Assembly (NCBI RefSeq): GCF_017163705.1
Contig: NZ_JAFIWB010000026.1
Location: 1 to 64,000, forward strand
Direction of reading: 5' to 3'
DNA: 64,000 nt
DNA from: Xanthomonas bonasiae
GTDB taxonomy: Bacteria > Pseudomonadota > Gammaproteobacteria > Xanthomonadales > Xanthomonadaceae
Positions within the stretch are counted from its first letter, which is position 1, and each line of letters starts with the position of its first letter. A program made the position numbers and the translations under genes. The notes under the pieces are model-generated. The model did not search any database, was not told the DNA's origin, and worked only from the letters and a program-made list of their open reading frames with translations. Below, piece by piece: positions 47,272 through 58,431 of this stretch.

Positions 47272-48240
47272 ATGATGTCTTCCGCTCCTTCCAAACTGGC
47301 CCAGCTGCGCGAGTTGTCCGTGGTCGTGGCCGATACTGGCGACTACGATGCGATCAAGCGGCTCAAGCCGGTCGACTGCACCACCAATCCGACCCTGGTG
47401 AAGAAAGCCCTGGATTTGCCGGTCTACGCCGAGCTGATTGACGAGGCGCTGGCCTGGGCGCGCAGCCAGGACGGCGACCACGCCGCCCTGGTCGACGAGA
47501 TCGCCGACCGCCTGACCATCGGCGTGGGCAGCAAGCTCAGCGCGCTCGTGCCCGGGCGGGTGTCCACCGAGGTGGACGCCGACCTGGCCCACGACACCGC
47601 CGCGACCATCGCCAAGGCGCACAAGTTCATCGCCATGTACGCCGAACGCGGCGTGCCCAAGGACAAGATCCTGATCAAGGTCGCCGCGACCTGGGAAGGC
47701 ATCGAGGCCGCGCGCCAGCTGCAGAAGGACGGCATCGACTGCAACCTGACGCTGATCTTCAACCGCACCCAGGCACTGGCCTGCGCCGAGGCCGGCGTGT
47801 TCCTGATCTCGCCGTTCGTCGGTCGCATCCTGGACTGGTACGTGGCCAACGGGCAGACCCCGGCCAGCATCGACGACGACCCGGGCGTGCAGTTCGTGCG
47901 CGGCGTGTATGCCGAGTTCAAGCGCCGCGGCTCGCAGACCGTGGTGATGGGCGCCTCGTTCCGTTCCACCGCGCAGATCGAGGCGCTGGCCGGCTGCGAC
48001 CGCCTGACCATCTCGCCGGAGCTGCTGGAAAAGCTCGACGCCGACCATGGCGAGCTGCCGCGCAAGCTGTCGCCCGGCCAGGCCGACGGCGCGCAGATCG
48101 TGCCGATCGATGCCAGGCAGTTCGCCACCGACCTGGCCGCCGATCCGATGGCGACCGAGAAGCTGGCCAGCGGCATCGACACCTTCGCCAAGGACCTGCA
48201 GGCGCTGCGCGACACGATCCGGCAGAAGCTGGCGGCCTGA
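47272..48240 (+). CDS. tal: Transaldolase
   Basis: The enzyme links the non-oxidative pentose phosphate path to glycolysis. The 322-residue protein is of the class that resembles E. coli TalB, with DCTTNPTLV near residue 35. The Schiff-base lysine lies in [12 protein letters not shown] near 135, and [18 protein letters not shown] near 160. The start could also be the next codon, 47275. A clear terminator follows. Confidence 0.97.
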   Translation: MMSSAPSKLAQLRELSVVVADTGDYDAIKRLKPVDCTTNPTLVKKALDLPVYAELIDEALAWARSQDGDHAALVDEIADRLTIGVGSKLSALVPGRVSTEVDADLAHDTAATIAKAHKFIAMYAERGVPKDKILIKVAATWEGIEAARQLQKDGIDCNLTLIFNRTQALACAEAGVFLISPFVGRILDWYVANGQTPASIDDDPGVQFVRGVYAEFKRRGSQTVVMGASFRSTAQIEALAGCDRLTISPELLEKLDADHGELPRKLSPGQADGAQIVPIDARQFATDLAADPMATEKLASGIDTFAKDLQALRDTIRQKLAA

Positions 48241-48266
48241 GCGCAGCCTGCAACGGCACGACCCAG

Positions 48267-48293
48267 GAGCGGCGGCAACGCCGCTCTTTTTTT
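48267..48293 (+). terminator. Rho-independent terminator of tal
   Basis: GAGCGGCG and CGCCGCTC pair perfectly around GCAA, followed by seven T residues. Confidence 0.92.
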
Positions 48294-48295
48294 GC

Positions 48296-48364
48296 GGGGA
48301 ATGGGAAAACGGGAATGGGGAATGGGCGAAGCGGGTCTCCGCTTTGCGTTCGATTCCCGATTCG
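48296..48364. repeat. G-rich inverted repeat, copy 4
   Basis: The left arm has GGGGAAT, GGGAAAAC, GGGAAT, GGGGAAT and GGG. A core GAAGCGGGTCTCCGCTTTGCG leads to a shorter right arm of ATTCCCGATTCG. Five G-runs lie in the left arm. Confidence 0.75.
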
Positions 48365-48549
48365 CTGCGGACTCCATCGTAGTTGAGACGCGATAGCCCG
48401 CTGCACACAGCGTGGATGCGGCAACACGGTCTGACGCCAAGGACACGCACAGACCCGATGCACGCGTGACAGCGGTCGTGCGGCATAGCGTTGGCGCCGC
48501 CGCAACTCTCCGCTCGCTATGCTGCCTACCTCACAGCAGAGGGACGGCA

Positions 48550-49119
48550 ATGGCAACGATCGCGGTAGTGATGGTCGACGGCGTGGCGGACTGGGAGATC
48601 GGCACCGTCCTGCCGGCGGCGCGGGCCTGGTTCGGCGACGAGATCAGGATCGCCAGCATCGACGGCAAGCCGCTGACCTCGATCGGCGGACTGAGCCTGC
48701 ACCCGGAATACGCGTTGTCGGACCTGGCGCCGCTGGAGGCGGACCTGTGGCTATTGCCGGGCAGCGAACGCTGGCAGGCCGGCGAGATTCCCGGACTCAG
48801 CGGCTTGCTGCAGCAACGCATCGACGCCGGCCGCGCGGTCGCGGCGATCTGCGGCGCCACCATCGCGCCGGCCTATGCCGGACTGCTGGATACGCGGGCG
48901 CATACCAGCAATTCCGAGGCGTTCCTGCGCGAGCACGTGGGCGTCTATGCCGGCACCGCGCACTACCTCGAGCAGAAAGCGGTCAATACGGGCGGGCTGA
49001 TCACCGCACCCGGCACCAGCCCGGTCACTTTCGCGCTGGAGTGCCTGCGCCAACTGCATCCCGAGCGCGAAGAACAGATCGCGCAGATGCGGCAGATGTT
49101 CGCTGCCGAGTTCGTGTGA
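48550..49119 (+). CDS. DJ-1/PfpI (class I glutamine amidotransferase-like) protein
   Basis: The 189-residue protein has the DJ-1/PfpI fold pattern: MATIAVVMVDGVADWEIG at the start, an acidic Glu context near residue 15, and the nucleophile elbow VAAICGATIAPAYAG with the cysteine near residue 100. Members act as peptidases, glyoxalases or redox chaperones, and the role here is not readable. It resembles the YoaZ-like branch often listed as glutamine amidotransferase. It is convergent with msrA; a strong hairpin lies between them. Confidence 0.9.
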   Translation: MATIAVVMVDGVADWEIGTVLPAARAWFGDEIRIASIDGKPLTSIGGLSLHPEYALSDLAPLEADLWLLPGSERWQAGEIPGLSGLLQQRIDAGRAVAAICGATIAPAYAGLLDTRAHTSNSEAFLREHVGVYAGTAHYLEQKAVNTGGLITAPGTSPVTFALECLRQLHPEREEQIAQMRQMFAAEFV

Positions 49120-49157
49120 CGCAGCGCGCGCCGGCCTGGACCCGGCTCGCGCGACGA

Positions 49158-49183
49158 CCGCGCAGCGCGTGGGCGCTGCGCGG
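49158..49183. terminator. Bidirectional hairpin between the DJ-1 gene and msrA
   Basis: CCGCGCAGCGC and GCGCTGCGCGG pair perfectly over 11 bases around GTGG, in the 69-base gap between convergent genes. Confidence 0.65.
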
Positions 49184-49188
49184 CCGGT

Positions 49189-49839
49189 TCAGGCCTCCAG
49201 GCCGAGCGAGCAGCTGACCCCCGTACCGCCCAATCCGCAGTAGCCGCCCGGATTCTTGGCCAGGTATTGCTGGTGCTCGTCCTCGGCGTAGTAGAACGGC
49301 GGCGCCGGGAACAGGATCTCGGTGGTGATCTCGCCGTAGCCGGCCGCGCGCAGGCGCTGCTGGTAGGCGTCGCGGCTGGCGATGGCCGCGTCGTACTGCG
49401 CCTGCGTGCTGCAGTAGATCGCCGAGCGGTACTGGGTGCCGGTATCGTTGCCCTGGCGCATGCCCTGGGTCGGATCGTGGCTTTCCCAGAAGGTCTGCAG
49501 CACCTGCTCGAAGCGCAGCGCCTGCGGATCGAACACCACCAGCACCACCTCGGTGTGGCCGGTCTGGCCGGAGCACACTTCCCGGTAGGTGGCGTTGGGC
49601 GTCTGCCCGCCGGCGTAGCCGACCGCGGTGCTGAACACACCCGGCAGCGACCAGAACTTGCGCTCGGCGCCCCAGAAGCAGCCCAGGCCGAACTGCACCT
49701 GTTGCAGGCCGGCGAACGCGTCGCGCAGCGGGTGGCCATTGACGAAGTGGCGGTTGTGCAGCGGCAGCGGCTCCGCGCGGCCGGGCAGGCTTTCGCCCGG
49801 GCGCGGCAAGCGCTGCTTGAAGGCACCGATTCCCAACAT
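49189..49839 (-). CDS. msrA: Peptide-methionine (S)-S-oxide reductase MsrA
   Basis: MsrA repairs methionine S-sulphoxide in proteins. The 216-residue protein has the catalytic motif GCFWGAE with Cys54. [22 protein letters not shown] follows in two conserved blocks, and the C-terminal cysteines in [13 protein letters not shown] can resolve the sulphenic acid. The N-terminal extension of about 45 residues is typical of the longer MsrA group. ATG 49839 is used. Confidence 0.96.
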   Translation of the reverse strand: MLGIGAFKQRLPRPGESLPGRAEPLPLHNRHFVNGHPLRDAFAGLQQVQFGLGCFWGAERKFWSLPGVFSTAVGYAGGQTPNATYREVCSGQTGHTEVVLVVFDPQALRFEQVLQTFWESHDPTQGMRQGNDTGTQYRSAIYCSTQAQYDAAIASRDAYQQRLRAAGYGEITTEILFPAPPFYYAEDEHQQYLAKNPGGYCGLGGTGVSCSLGLEA

Positions 49840-49952
49840 GGCGCGGACTCCTGGCATCGAAAGGGATGCCTCCTGGATGGCGCTGCCGGCATCGGCTTTC
49901 AAGGTGCGCGTGGCGCTGGGCCGCCATCGGCCCAGGCCACGCGCCCGCCAGC

Positions 49953-50468
49953 TCAATGCGCCGCGGTCTTGCTGCCGCCGCCCGCCACTTCCGGCATCGC
50001 CGAGCTGTGGTGGTTGATGATCAGCCAGCGGCCGTCGCGCTTCTCGTAGACGAAGGTGTAGCGCGCCTGCACCTTGCGGGTGCTGCCGTCCGGATTGGTC
50101 AGGGTGAAGGTGTAGACGCCGGCATCGACCGCGCTGTCGTCGTCGAGCAGCCGCACCTGGCGGTAGTTGATGACGCCCTGCGGCTTGGCCGCCAGGAAGT
50201 GGTCGAAGTAGTCCTTGATCTCGGCGCGGCTGGCGCGGACTTGGTTGGACACGGTCGGCAGCAGCACGCCGTCGCGGGCATACAGGTCGGCGACGCGGTC
50301 GGCGTTGCCGGTAGCCAGCGCCGCGTTCCAGCGGTCGAACAGGCCGGCGATCTCGCGCTCCTCGCCCGCGGCCGGCAACGACGGCCGGGCGTCGTAGTGC
50401 ATCGCCGGGGCCGCCAGCGCGGTGGTGGTGGACAGGCTCAGGACCAGGGTGAACAGGATGCGACGCAT
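49953..50468 (-). CDS. Exported SnoaL-like (SgcJ/EcaC) domain protein
   Basis: The 171-residue protein has a signal peptide ([20 protein letters not shown]). A cone-shaped NTF2-like/SnoaL fold follows, with [29 protein letters not shown] split over the first helices, then [16 protein letters not shown] and a beta sheet ending [13 protein letters not shown]. The SgcJ/EcaC group has no agreed activity. A gap of 113 bases separates it from msrA. It is divergent from the LuxR regulator, across the nested palindrome, and could be one of its targets. Confidence 0.85.
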   Translation of the reverse strand: MRRILFTLVLSLSTTTALAAPAMHYDARPSLPAAGEEREIAGLFDRWNAALATGNADRVADLYARDGVLLPTVSNQVRASRAEIKDYFDHFLAAKPQGVINYRQVRLLDDDSAVDAGVYTFTLTNPDGSTRKVQARYTFVYEKRDGRWLIINHHSSAMPEVAGGGSKTAAH

Positions 50469-50553
50469 GGTGGATCTCCGCTGTGGATGAGGGAATGCCG
50501 TCTCGGGGCGAAGCCAGTATTGGCGGCGGCGGCTTGCGTAAAATCCGCTGGGC

Positions 50554-50582
50554 GGCATATCCTCGAATATGCCGATCGGCAT
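50554..50582. promoter_or_regulatory. Nested palindromic operator between the SnoaL-like gene and the LuxR regulator
   Basis: GGCATAT-CCTCGA-ATATGCC (50554-50573) is a perfect seven-base dyad. It overlaps a second perfect palindrome, ATGCCGATCGGCAT (50569-50582), so three GGCATA-type half-sites lie in 29 bases. It lies 14 bases before the preferred start at 50596 and 86 bases from the divergent start. The GGAG ribosome binding site follows directly, so binding here could block transcription. Confidence 0.6.
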
Positions 50583-50595
50583 AGTGGAGAACAGC

Positions 50596-51294
50596 ATGCA
50601 AGCCCCCCTCAATGCAGGCCAATGGCGGCAGGAACTGCGCCGCGAAGCGGCCGACAGCGCGCGCTGGCAGGCGGTGGCCGACGCCGCCGACGCGGTGACC
50701 CGCGCCAGCGGCGCCGAGCAGGCCGGGGCCGATGCGCTGCGCCTGGCGCGCGAGCTGCTGGATGCGCCGCATGCGGCGGTACTGGCGCTGCGCGGCAGCC
50801 GCAGCCTGGTGCTGGCCAGCCATGGCGACGCGTTGCCGCCCGGCGCCAGCGTCGCCACCGACGGCCCTGCGCTGTCCTGGCGCCTGGCCGCGCGCGCGGG
50901 CGACGCGGCCGAGCTGTGCGTGCCGATCGCCGCGCTGGGCGCCACGCTGGGCACGCTGTGCCTGGGCTGGAACGCGCGCATGGCGCCGGCGCCGGGCGAC
51001 GTGCAGGCGATCGCCACCATCGCCGCGCTGCTGGCGCCGGCGGTGGCCGAACCGGCGCGCGCGCCGCGGCGCCGTAAGCCGGCGCAACCGGACCGGCTCG
51101 GCGCGCTCAGCGCGCGCGAACGGCAGGTGCTGGCGCTGCTGCCGCGCGGCCTGACCAATGCCGGGCTGGGCGCGGAACTGGGCATTTCCGCCGGCACCGC
51201 CAAGGTCCACGTGGAGCGCATCCTGCAGAAGCTGCAGGTATCCGATCGCACCCAGGCGGCGGTGTATGCGGTGCAGGCGGGGATGGCGCTGTGA
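50596..51294 (+). CDS. LuxR-type regulator with GAF-like N-terminal domain
   Basis: The 232-residue protein has a GAF-like region (about 35-150, with [23 protein letters not shown] and [18 protein letters not shown]). A basic linker RRRKP leads to a C-terminal LuxR HTH (168-232; [21 protein letters not shown] and [16 protein letters not shown]). It has no receiver domain, so its input is probably a ligand or the kinase by another route. ATG 50596 with GGAG 7 bases upstream is preferred to ATG 50569, which lies inside the operator. The stop overlaps the kinase GTG. Confidence 0.86.
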   Translation: MQAPLNAGQWRQELRREAADSARWQAVADAADAVTRASGAEQAGADALRLARELLDAPHAAVLALRGSRSLVLASHGDALPPGASVATDGPALSWRLAARAGDAAELCVPIAALGATLGTLCLGWNARMAPAPGDVQAIATIAALLAPAVAEPARAPRRRKPAQPDRLGALSARERQVLALLPRGLTNAGLGAELGISAGTAKVHVERILQKLQVSDRTQAAVYAVQAGMAL

Positions 51295-53201
51295 GCGCGG
51301 CCACGCTGCGCTGGAACGACTGGCCGCTGACCCGCAAGAGCCTGGCGGTGGTCGCGCTGCCGCTGTTGCTGCTGCTGGCGGCATTGGTGGCGATCTACAG
51401 CGTGGAACGGCAGAACATCGCCGCCGAGAACGATGTGCGCCAGACCCTGGAAGTGCTCAGCGACCTGTACGAGGCGCACGCGCTGCTGGCCGAGACCGCG
51501 GCCGGCGTGCGCGGCTACCGGCTGGTGCGGCAGGACGCGTTCCTGACCCCGTACCGCGACGCCGAACCGCGCCTGCAGACCGTGGTGCAGCGCCTGGCGC
51601 AGCGCATCACCGACCCGCTGCAGGCGCAGCGTTTCGCCCGCATCCAGCCGCTGTTCGCGGAGAAGATGCAGGGCTGGCGCCGGCTGCTGGCGCCGGACCT
51701 GAGCCGCGAGGAGGAGATCCGCCAGCTCAGCGAAGGCAAGGTCAAGCTCGACATCCTGCGCGCCGAACTGCGCGAGCTGCGCAACTACGAGACCGCGCAG
51801 TTGCAGGTCCGCACCGCCAAGGCGCAGGCGCTGCGCCAGCGCAACCTGCTGATCACCCTGTGCGCGGCGATGCTCGGCGGACTCGGCGCGGTGTTCGCGG
51901 TGGCCTGGTTCGCTTCCTCGCTGTCGCGGCGGCTGCGCGTGCTCTCGGCCAACGCCGACCGCCTGGGCGAAGGCCTGCCGCTGGCGCCGCAACTGCGCAC
52001 CGGCGACGAACTGGGCCAGGTCGCGCAACGCCTGGACCAAGCCAGCACCCTGCTCGCCGCGCGCGCCGCCGAAGCGCAGTCGGCGCGGCGCGAGGCCGAG
52101 GCCGCCAACCGCGCCAAGACCGAGTTCCTGTCGCGCAGCAGCCACGAGCTGCGCACCCCGCTCAACGCCATCCTCGGCTATGCGCAGGTGCTGGAGATGG
52201 ACCTGCCCGGCGCGGCGCAGCGCGGCCAGCTGCAGCACATCCTCGGCGCCGGGCGGCACCTGCTCGGGCTGATCACCGAGCTGCTGGACATCGCCCGCAT
52301 CGAGGCCGACCAGCTCGATCTGAGCCCGCAGCCGGTCCCGGTGCGCGCGGCGATCGAGGAAGCGCTGGGCCTGGTCGCGCCCGAGGCGAAGACCCGCGGC
52401 ATCGCCCTGCAACCGCTGCAGGTCCCGCCCGCCTGGACCGTGCGCGCCGATCCGCAGCGCCTGCGCCAGGTGCTGATCAACCTGCTGTCGAACGCGATCA
52501 AGTTCAACCGCCCCGGCGGCGCGGTGCGGGTGAGCGCCGAGCAGCAGGGCGAGTTCCTGTGCATCGCCGTGCACGACCAGGGCCACGGCCTGTCGGCCGA
52601 ACAGGTGCAGCGCCTGTTCACCCCGTTCGAGCGGCTCGGCGCGGAGCGCTCGGCGATCGAAGGCACCGGCCTGGGCCTGGCGTTGAGCAAGCGCCTGACC
52701 GAAGCGATGGGCGGGCGCATCGTGGTGGAAAGCAGCCCGGAGGGTTCGCGGTTCTGGATCGCGCTGCCGCTGGACCGGCCCGCCGACGCGCCGGCACCGC
52801 ACCCGGCGATCGCCGCGACCGCGGCCGGCGATGGCCAGCGCAGCGTGCTCAGCGTCGAGGACAATCCCTCCAACCAGGCGCTGATCCGCACCCTGGCCGA
52901 GCGCCGACCGCACTGGCGCCTGCACGAGGCGGCGACGCTGGCGCAGGCGCGCGCGCAGGTGCAACAGGCCCGCCCCGACCTGATCCTGCTCGACCTGCAC
53001 CTGAGCGACGGCAACGGCGAGGACCTGCTGCGGCAACTGCGCGCGCAGCCGCACACCGCGGCGATCCCGGTGGTGGTGGTCAGCGCCGACGCGACGCCCG
53101 CCACGCTGGCGCGGGTGCAGGGCGACAACGTGCGCGCCTACCTGACCAAACCGCTGGACGTGGCCGAATTCTTCACCGTTCTGGACCGACACCTCGCATG
53201 A
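51291..53201 (+). CDS. Hybrid sensor histidine kinase (CHASE3-HAMP-HisKA-HATPase-REC)
   Basis: The 636-residue protein has a first membrane helix (about 18-38), a periplasmic CHASE3-like domain (about 40-180, with [17 protein letters not shown]), a second helix (about 186-208) and HAMP. The phospho-acceptor His285 lies in [10 protein letters not shown], the N box around Asn401 (LLSNAIKFN) and the G boxes HDQGHGLS and GTGLGLALS. The C-terminal receiver (about 515-636) has phospho-site Asp568 and the conserved TKPLD. The GTG start overlaps the LuxR stop (GTGA). There is no Hpt domain in the window, so relay beyond the receiver is open. Confidence 0.94.
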   Translation: MSAATLRWNDWPLTRKSLAVVALPLLLLLAALVAIYSVERQNIAAENDVRQTLEVLSDLYEAHALLAETAAGVRGYRLVRQDAFLTPYRDAEPRLQTVVQRLAQRITDPLQAQRFARIQPLFAEKMQGWRRLLAPDLSREEEIRQLSEGKVKLDILRAELRELRNYETAQLQVRTAKAQALRQRNLLITLCAAMLGGLGAVFAVAWFASSLSRRLRVLSANADRLGEGLPLAPQLRTGDELGQVAQRLDQASTLLAARAAEAQSARREAEAANRAKTEFLSRSSHELRTPLNAILGYAQVLEMDLPGAAQRGQLQHILGAGRHLLGLITELLDIARIEADQLDLSPQPVPVRAAIEEALGLVAPEAKTRGIALQPLQVPPAWTVRADPQRLRQVLINLLSNAIKFNRPGGAVRVSAEQQGEFLCIAVHDQGHGLSAEQVQRLFTPFERLGAERSAIEGTGLGLALSKRLTEAMGGRIVVESSPEGSRFWIALPLDRPADAPAPHPAIAATAAGDGQRSVLSVEDNPSNQALIRTLAERRPHWRLHEAATLAQARAQVQQARPDLILLDLHLSDGNGEDLLRQLRAQPHTAAIPVVVVSADATPATLARVQGDNVRAYLTKPLDVAEFFTVLDRHLA

Positions 53202-53659
53202 CCCGCAACGATGTCCTCGCCTCGCGCATCCTGATCGTCGACGACGAACCGGCGAACGTCCGCCTGCTCGAAGACCTGCTGCAGCGCGAAGGCTTCCAGC
53301 AGGTGGTGGCGACCACCGATCCGCAACGCGTGCTGGGCCTGGTCTCGGCGTTCGCGCCGGACCTGATCCTGCTCGACCTGATGATGCCAGAGCTGGACGG
53401 CTACGCGATCCTGGAACAGCTGTCGCGGCTGGCCGGCGCGTCCAGCTTCCTGCCGGTGATCGTGCTCACCGCCGACCCCAGCCGCAGCGCGCGCCACCGC
53501 GCGCTCGGCCTGGGCGCCAAGGACTTCCTGACCAAGCCGCTGGACACCTTCGAAGTCGCGCTGCGGGTCTGGAACGTCGCCGAGACCACCGTGCTGTTCA
53601 AGCGCCTGCGCGCCCTGGCCGATCCGGAAGCCGCACCGCCAGGCTGGCGGGCTGATTGA
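53198..53659 (+). CDS. Single-domain response regulator
   Basis: The 153-residue protein is a receiver with acidic pocket Asp15/Asp16 (LIVDDEP), phospho-site Asp60 (LILLDLMMPELDG) and Lys113 (FLTKPLD). A helical tail of about 30 residues follows and no output domain. It is coupled to the kinase by ATGA. It may act as a phosphate sink, an allosteric signal or a link to a protein encoded elsewhere. Confidence 0.92.
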   Translation: MTRNDVLASRILIVDDEPANVRLLEDLLQREGFQQVVATTDPQRVLGLVSAFAPDLILLDLMMPELDGYAILEQLSRLAGASSFLPVIVLTADPSRSARHRALGLGAKDFLTKPLDTFEVALRVWNVAETTVLFKRLRALADPEAAPPGWRAD

Positions 53660-53661
53660 GG

Positions 53662-53742
53662 GCCGGGATTGGGGATTGGGGATTGGGGATTCGAAAAAGC
53701 GGGCCTGCGGCTCTTGCGAATCCCGAATCCCCAATCCCGGCC
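53662..53742. repeat. G-rich inverted repeat, copy 5
   Basis: The left arm is GCCGGG followed by ATTGGGG units (four G-runs of 3-4). The right arm is the complement GAATCCCGAATCCCCAATCC plus CGGCC, around the core AAAAAGCGGGCCTGCGGCTC. It fills the gap between convergent genes (response regulator and DUF2007) and may serve as terminator for both. Confidence 0.88.
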
Positions 53743-53748
53743 CCAAAC

Positions 53749-53976
53749 CTACATCGCCCGCGTGACCTGGCCGCCCAGGCCCAGTGCCGTGAGCACTTCC
53801 TGCGCCTTCTCCAGCAGTTCGTCGGCCACGCACACCTGCACCACGCCGAACGGCAGTTCGCCGGCGCCGCCGAGCAGCGCCTCGCCGAACACGAACGCGG
53901 TGATGCCGGCATCCTCCAGCGCGTGCTTGGCCAGGTGCGCATCGATCAGGTGCTGGGCACGATAGGCGATCTGCAT
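53749..53976 (-). CDS. DUF2007 family protein
   Basis: The 75-residue protein matches DUF2007, small proteins thought to have a ferredoxin-like fold and often called putative signal-transducing proteins. The pattern is MQIAYRAQHLIDAHLAKHALEDAGITAFVFGE, with VQVCVADELLEKAQEVL later. It follows the GST gene by nine bases on the same strand and is probably cotranscribed. No activity is known. Confidence 0.85.
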   Translation of the reverse strand: MQIAYRAQHLIDAHLAKHALEDAGITAFVFGEALLGGAGELPFGVVQVCVADELLEKAQEVLTALGLGGQVTRAM

Positions 53977-53985
53977 GGCCCGCCC

Positions 53986-54627
53986 TCAGCCGCGCACGGC
54001 GACTTCGGCGGCCGCGCCGGCGCGCCATTCGCGCATCGCCGGCAAGGCCTCCAGCGCCGCCATGTACTGCGCGGCCTGCGCCGGCACCGCCACCCCGTAG
54101 CCGGCGAAACGCACCGCCACCGGCGCGAACATCGCATCGACGATGCCGAAGTCGCCGCACAGGAACGCCCCGCCGCCACCGTGGGTCTCGCGCAGCATCG
54201 CCCACAGCTGCACGATGCGCGCGATGTCGGCCCGCGCCTCGGCGTCCCAGTGCTCGCCGTCGGGCTGGCGGCAGGCCTGCATCGGCAGCTGCCGGCGCAG
54301 CGCCAGGAACCCGGAATGCATCTCGCAGGCCGCCGCCCGCGCCTGCGCGCGCACCTCCAGCGCCGCCGGCCAGCCGCGGCCGCCCAGCCAGCGCTCGTTG
54401 GCGTACTCGCAGATCGCCAGCGAATCCCAGACCTGCAACTCGCCGTCCCACAGCGCCGGCACCCGCCCGGTCGGCGAGTAGGCGCCGATGCGCGCGGCGA
54501 ACTCGGTCGTGTCCAGCGGCAGCGGCACTTCCTCGAACGGCACCGCGAAGTGCCGCAGCAGCAGCCACGGCCGCAGCGACCACGAGGACAGGTTCTTGTC
54601 GCCGATGACCAGACGGGGGAGCGGCAT
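53986..54627 (-). CDS. Glutathione S-transferase family protein
   Basis: The 213-residue protein has an N-terminal thioredoxin fold beginning with the strand LVIGDKNLSSWSLRPWLLL; the SSWS serine is the usual active-site position in this bacterial subgroup. The cis-Pro and Ser/Asp glutathione site GRVPALWDGELQVWDSLAICEY lies near residue 53, with an alpha-helical C-terminal domain. The substrate is unknown. It is divergent from glnS. Confidence 0.92.
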   Translation of the reverse strand: MPLPRLVIGDKNLSSWSLRPWLLLRHFAVPFEEVPLPLDTTEFAARIGAYSPTGRVPALWDGELQVWDSLAICEYANERWLGGRGWPAALEVRAQARAAACEMHSGFLALRRQLPMQACRQPDGEHWDAEARADIARIVQLWAMLRETHGGGGAFLCGDFGIVDAMFAPVAVRFAGYGVAVPAQAAQYMAALEALPAMREWRAGAAAEVAVRG

Positions 54628-54725
54628 GGCGCGATCTCGGGGATGGACGGCCCCGCAGCGTACGCGGCGGGGCGGCCAGCGGCCAGCTCGGCTAAACTTG
54701 CGCTTTACTTTCTGCTGAAGCGCGC

Positions 54726-56480
<1,755 letters not shown>

Positions 56481-56490
56481 CCCAATCGCG

Positions 56491-56510
56491 CCGCGCCACC
56501 GGCGCGGTTT
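56491..56510 (+). terminator. Terminator of glnS
   Basis: CCGCGCC and GGCGCGG pair around ACC and are followed by TTT, 11 bases after the glnS stop. Confidence 0.65.
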
Positions 56511-56618
56511 CCGGCATGCGCTGCCTGAGCGCATGCCGTGCCGCCATGGCCGCCCCGGCGCCACGGTCGCCAGCGTCGCGCTTTCCAACGGCATTGCCGG
56601 CGCGTTAGCGTAGCGTCC

Positions 56619-57356
56619 ATGTCGCCCGCCCCCACCCTGAGCCTGCGCAGCTACGGCCGCGACGGCCATGCCCACCAGCACGCACACGTGCAGATCGTGC
56701 TGCCGCTGCAGGGCGAACTGGAGATCGAGGTGGGCGGACGCGGCAGCCGCCTGGATGCGTTCCGCGCGGCCGTCGTCGCACCGCACACCTCGCACGCGCA
56801 GTCGGCACAAGGCGACAACCGCTTCCTGGTGCTGGACTGCGATGCGGCAGGGTTCGACGACCACGCACTCGAACGCCTGCAGCGCGCGCCCTTCCTCGAC
56901 CTGCCGCCGCAACTGCAGCGCCTGCTGGCCTCGCTCGACCCCATGCAGCCCGGCACCGGCGCTGCGGCCTGCGCAGCGCTGGCGCTGCGCCAGCTGCGCA
57001 CGCAGCGCCGCGCATGGGCGCGGCTGCAGGAACTGTGCCTGCGCATCGAGGACGCCCCGGGCCAGCCGTGGCCGGTGGAACGCATGGCGCAGGCCGCGCA
57101 CCTGAGCGTGAGCCGCCTGCATGCGCTGTTCCGCGAAGCGCTGGGGCGCACGCCGCAGGCGTGGCTGTCGGCGCGGCGGCTGGACTGGGTGCGCCGGCAA
57201 CTGGCGTACGGCGAGCGCCCGATCGCGCAACTGGCGCTGGACAGCGGCTATGCCGACCAGAGCGCGCTGACCCGCGCGCTGCGGCGCCAGACCGGGCACA
57301 CCCCTGCCGCCTATCGCCGACGCCATCGGGCGGCCACCGTGGCGCCGGACCAGTAG
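56619..57356 (+). CDS. AraC-family transcriptional regulator
   Basis: The 245-residue protein has a small cupin-like N-terminal domain with histidines (GHAHQHAHVQIVLPLQGELEIEV). The C-terminal AraC double HTH covers about residues 145-240 (MAQAAHLSVSRLHALFREALGRTP and IAQLALDSGYADQSALTRALRR, PAAYR). It lies 70 bases upstream of a DMT transporter gene on the same strand and probably controls it. ATG 56619 is used. Confidence 0.93.
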   Translation: MSPAPTLSLRSYGRDGHAHQHAHVQIVLPLQGELEIEVGGRGSRLDAFRAAVVAPHTSHAQSAQGDNRFLVLDCDAAGFDDHALERLQRAPFLDLPPQLQRLLASLDPMQPGTGAAACAALALRQLRTQRRAWARLQELCLRIEDAPGQPWPVERMAQAAHLSVSRLHALFREALGRTPQAWLSARRLDWVRRQLAYGERPIAQLALDSGYADQSALTRALRRQTGHTPAAYRRRHRAATVAPDQ

Positions 57357-57426
57357 CCTGGGACAAGCCGGGGCCGCACGCGCAGGCCATGCTGGCGCAC
57401 TACGCAACGAAGCAACAGGACACGGC

Positions 57427-58380
57427 ATGCGCAAGCGTTTGTGGGCGGGAGTGGGCAGCGGCGTGGCGGCCGGCGCCTTGTGGGGACTGGTGTTCCTGGC
57501 GCCGCAATTGCTGGCCGGGTTCTCGCCGCTGCAGCTGTCGGTGTCGCGCTACGTAGCCTACGGCGCGGTCGCCGCGCTGCTGCTCGCGCCGCGCTGGCGC
57601 GCCGCCACCGCGGCGCTCGGGGCGCCGGAATGGTGGGCGCTGCTGCGGCTGAGCCTGCTCGGCAACATCGTCTACTACGTGTTGCTGGGCAGCGCGGTGC
57701 AATGGGCCGGCGGCGCGGCCACGGCCTTGATCATCGGCCTGCTGCCGGCGGTGGTCACCGTGCTCGGTTCGCGCGCGGCCGGCGCGATGCGGTTGCGCCG
57801 GCTGGCCGCGCCATGCGCGCTGTGCGTGCTCGGCGTGGCGCTGGTCGCGGCACAGACGCTCGACGCCGCGCACCCGGCGCAGACCAGCGTGGGCACGCGC
57901 GCGGCCGGGCTGGCGTGCGCGGTCGGCGCGCTGGCGTGCTGGGCGGCGTATTCGGTCAAGAACGCCGGCTGGCTCGCGCGCCGGCCCGAGATCTCCGGGC
58001 GCGACTGGTCGATGCTGACCGGCGTGGTCACCGGCGCATTGGCGCTGACCCTGGCGATCCCCGCGTTCGCGTTCGGCCACGGCCATGCGGCGGCGGACTG
58101 GGCGCGGTTCTGGGGCGTGGCGATCGTGCTGGGCGTGTTCGCCTCGGTGATCGGCAACGCCTGCTGGAATCACGCCAGCCGGCTGCTGCCGCTGACCCTG
58201 GTCGGGCAGATGATCGTGTTCGAAACCGTCTTCGCGCTGCTCTACGGTTTCCTGTGGGAGGCGCGCTGGCCCACCCCGCTGGAAACCCTGGCGATCGCCT
58301 GCCTGCTGGTGGGCGTGCTGTGGTGCGCCTGGCTGCATGCGCCTGCGCCGGTGCGCAAGCCGGATGCAACCCTGGGTTAA
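57427..58380 (+). CDS. DMT-superfamily (EamA) transporter
   Basis: The 317-residue membrane protein has ten hydrophobic segments in two EamA-like halves. The first half opens AAGALWGLVFLAPQLLAGFSPLQLS. Between helices 4 and 5 lies a short basic loop GSRAAGAMRLRR. Such proteins export amino acids or small metabolites. The linked AraC regulator suggests substrate induction. The substrate is unknown. Confidence 0.92.
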   Translation: MRKRLWAGVGSGVAAGALWGLVFLAPQLLAGFSPLQLSVSRYVAYGAVAALLLAPRWRAATAALGAPEWWALLRLSLLGNIVYYVLLGSAVQWAGGAATALIIGLLPAVVTVLGSRAAGAMRLRRLAAPCALCVLGVALVAAQTLDAAHPAQTSVGTRAAGLACAVGALACWAAYSVKNAGWLARRPEISGRDWSMLTGVVTGALALTLAIPAFAFGHGHAAADWARFWGVAIVLGVFASVIGNACWNHASRLLPLTLVGQMIVFETVFALLYGFLWEARWPTPLETLAIACLLVGVLWCAWLHAPAPVRKPDATLG

Positions 58381-58431
58381 GGCACGCCGCCTAGACTTCA
58401 CGCGTCGTCCCCAGCACCAGGAAATCCCGCC

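Larger units (their letters stand above)
48241..48549. other. Intergenic region after tal
   Basis: It holds the tal terminator (48267-48293) and G-rich inverted repeat copy 4 (48296-48364). The rest, before the DJ-1 gene, shows no clear element except a GAGGGA ribosome binding site. Confidence 0.6.

Noticed and set aside
49953-53192. 1079-codon minus-strand frame
   Set aside because: Only its last part (from 50468) is the SnoaL-like gene; the rest is the antisense of the LuxR and kinase genes.
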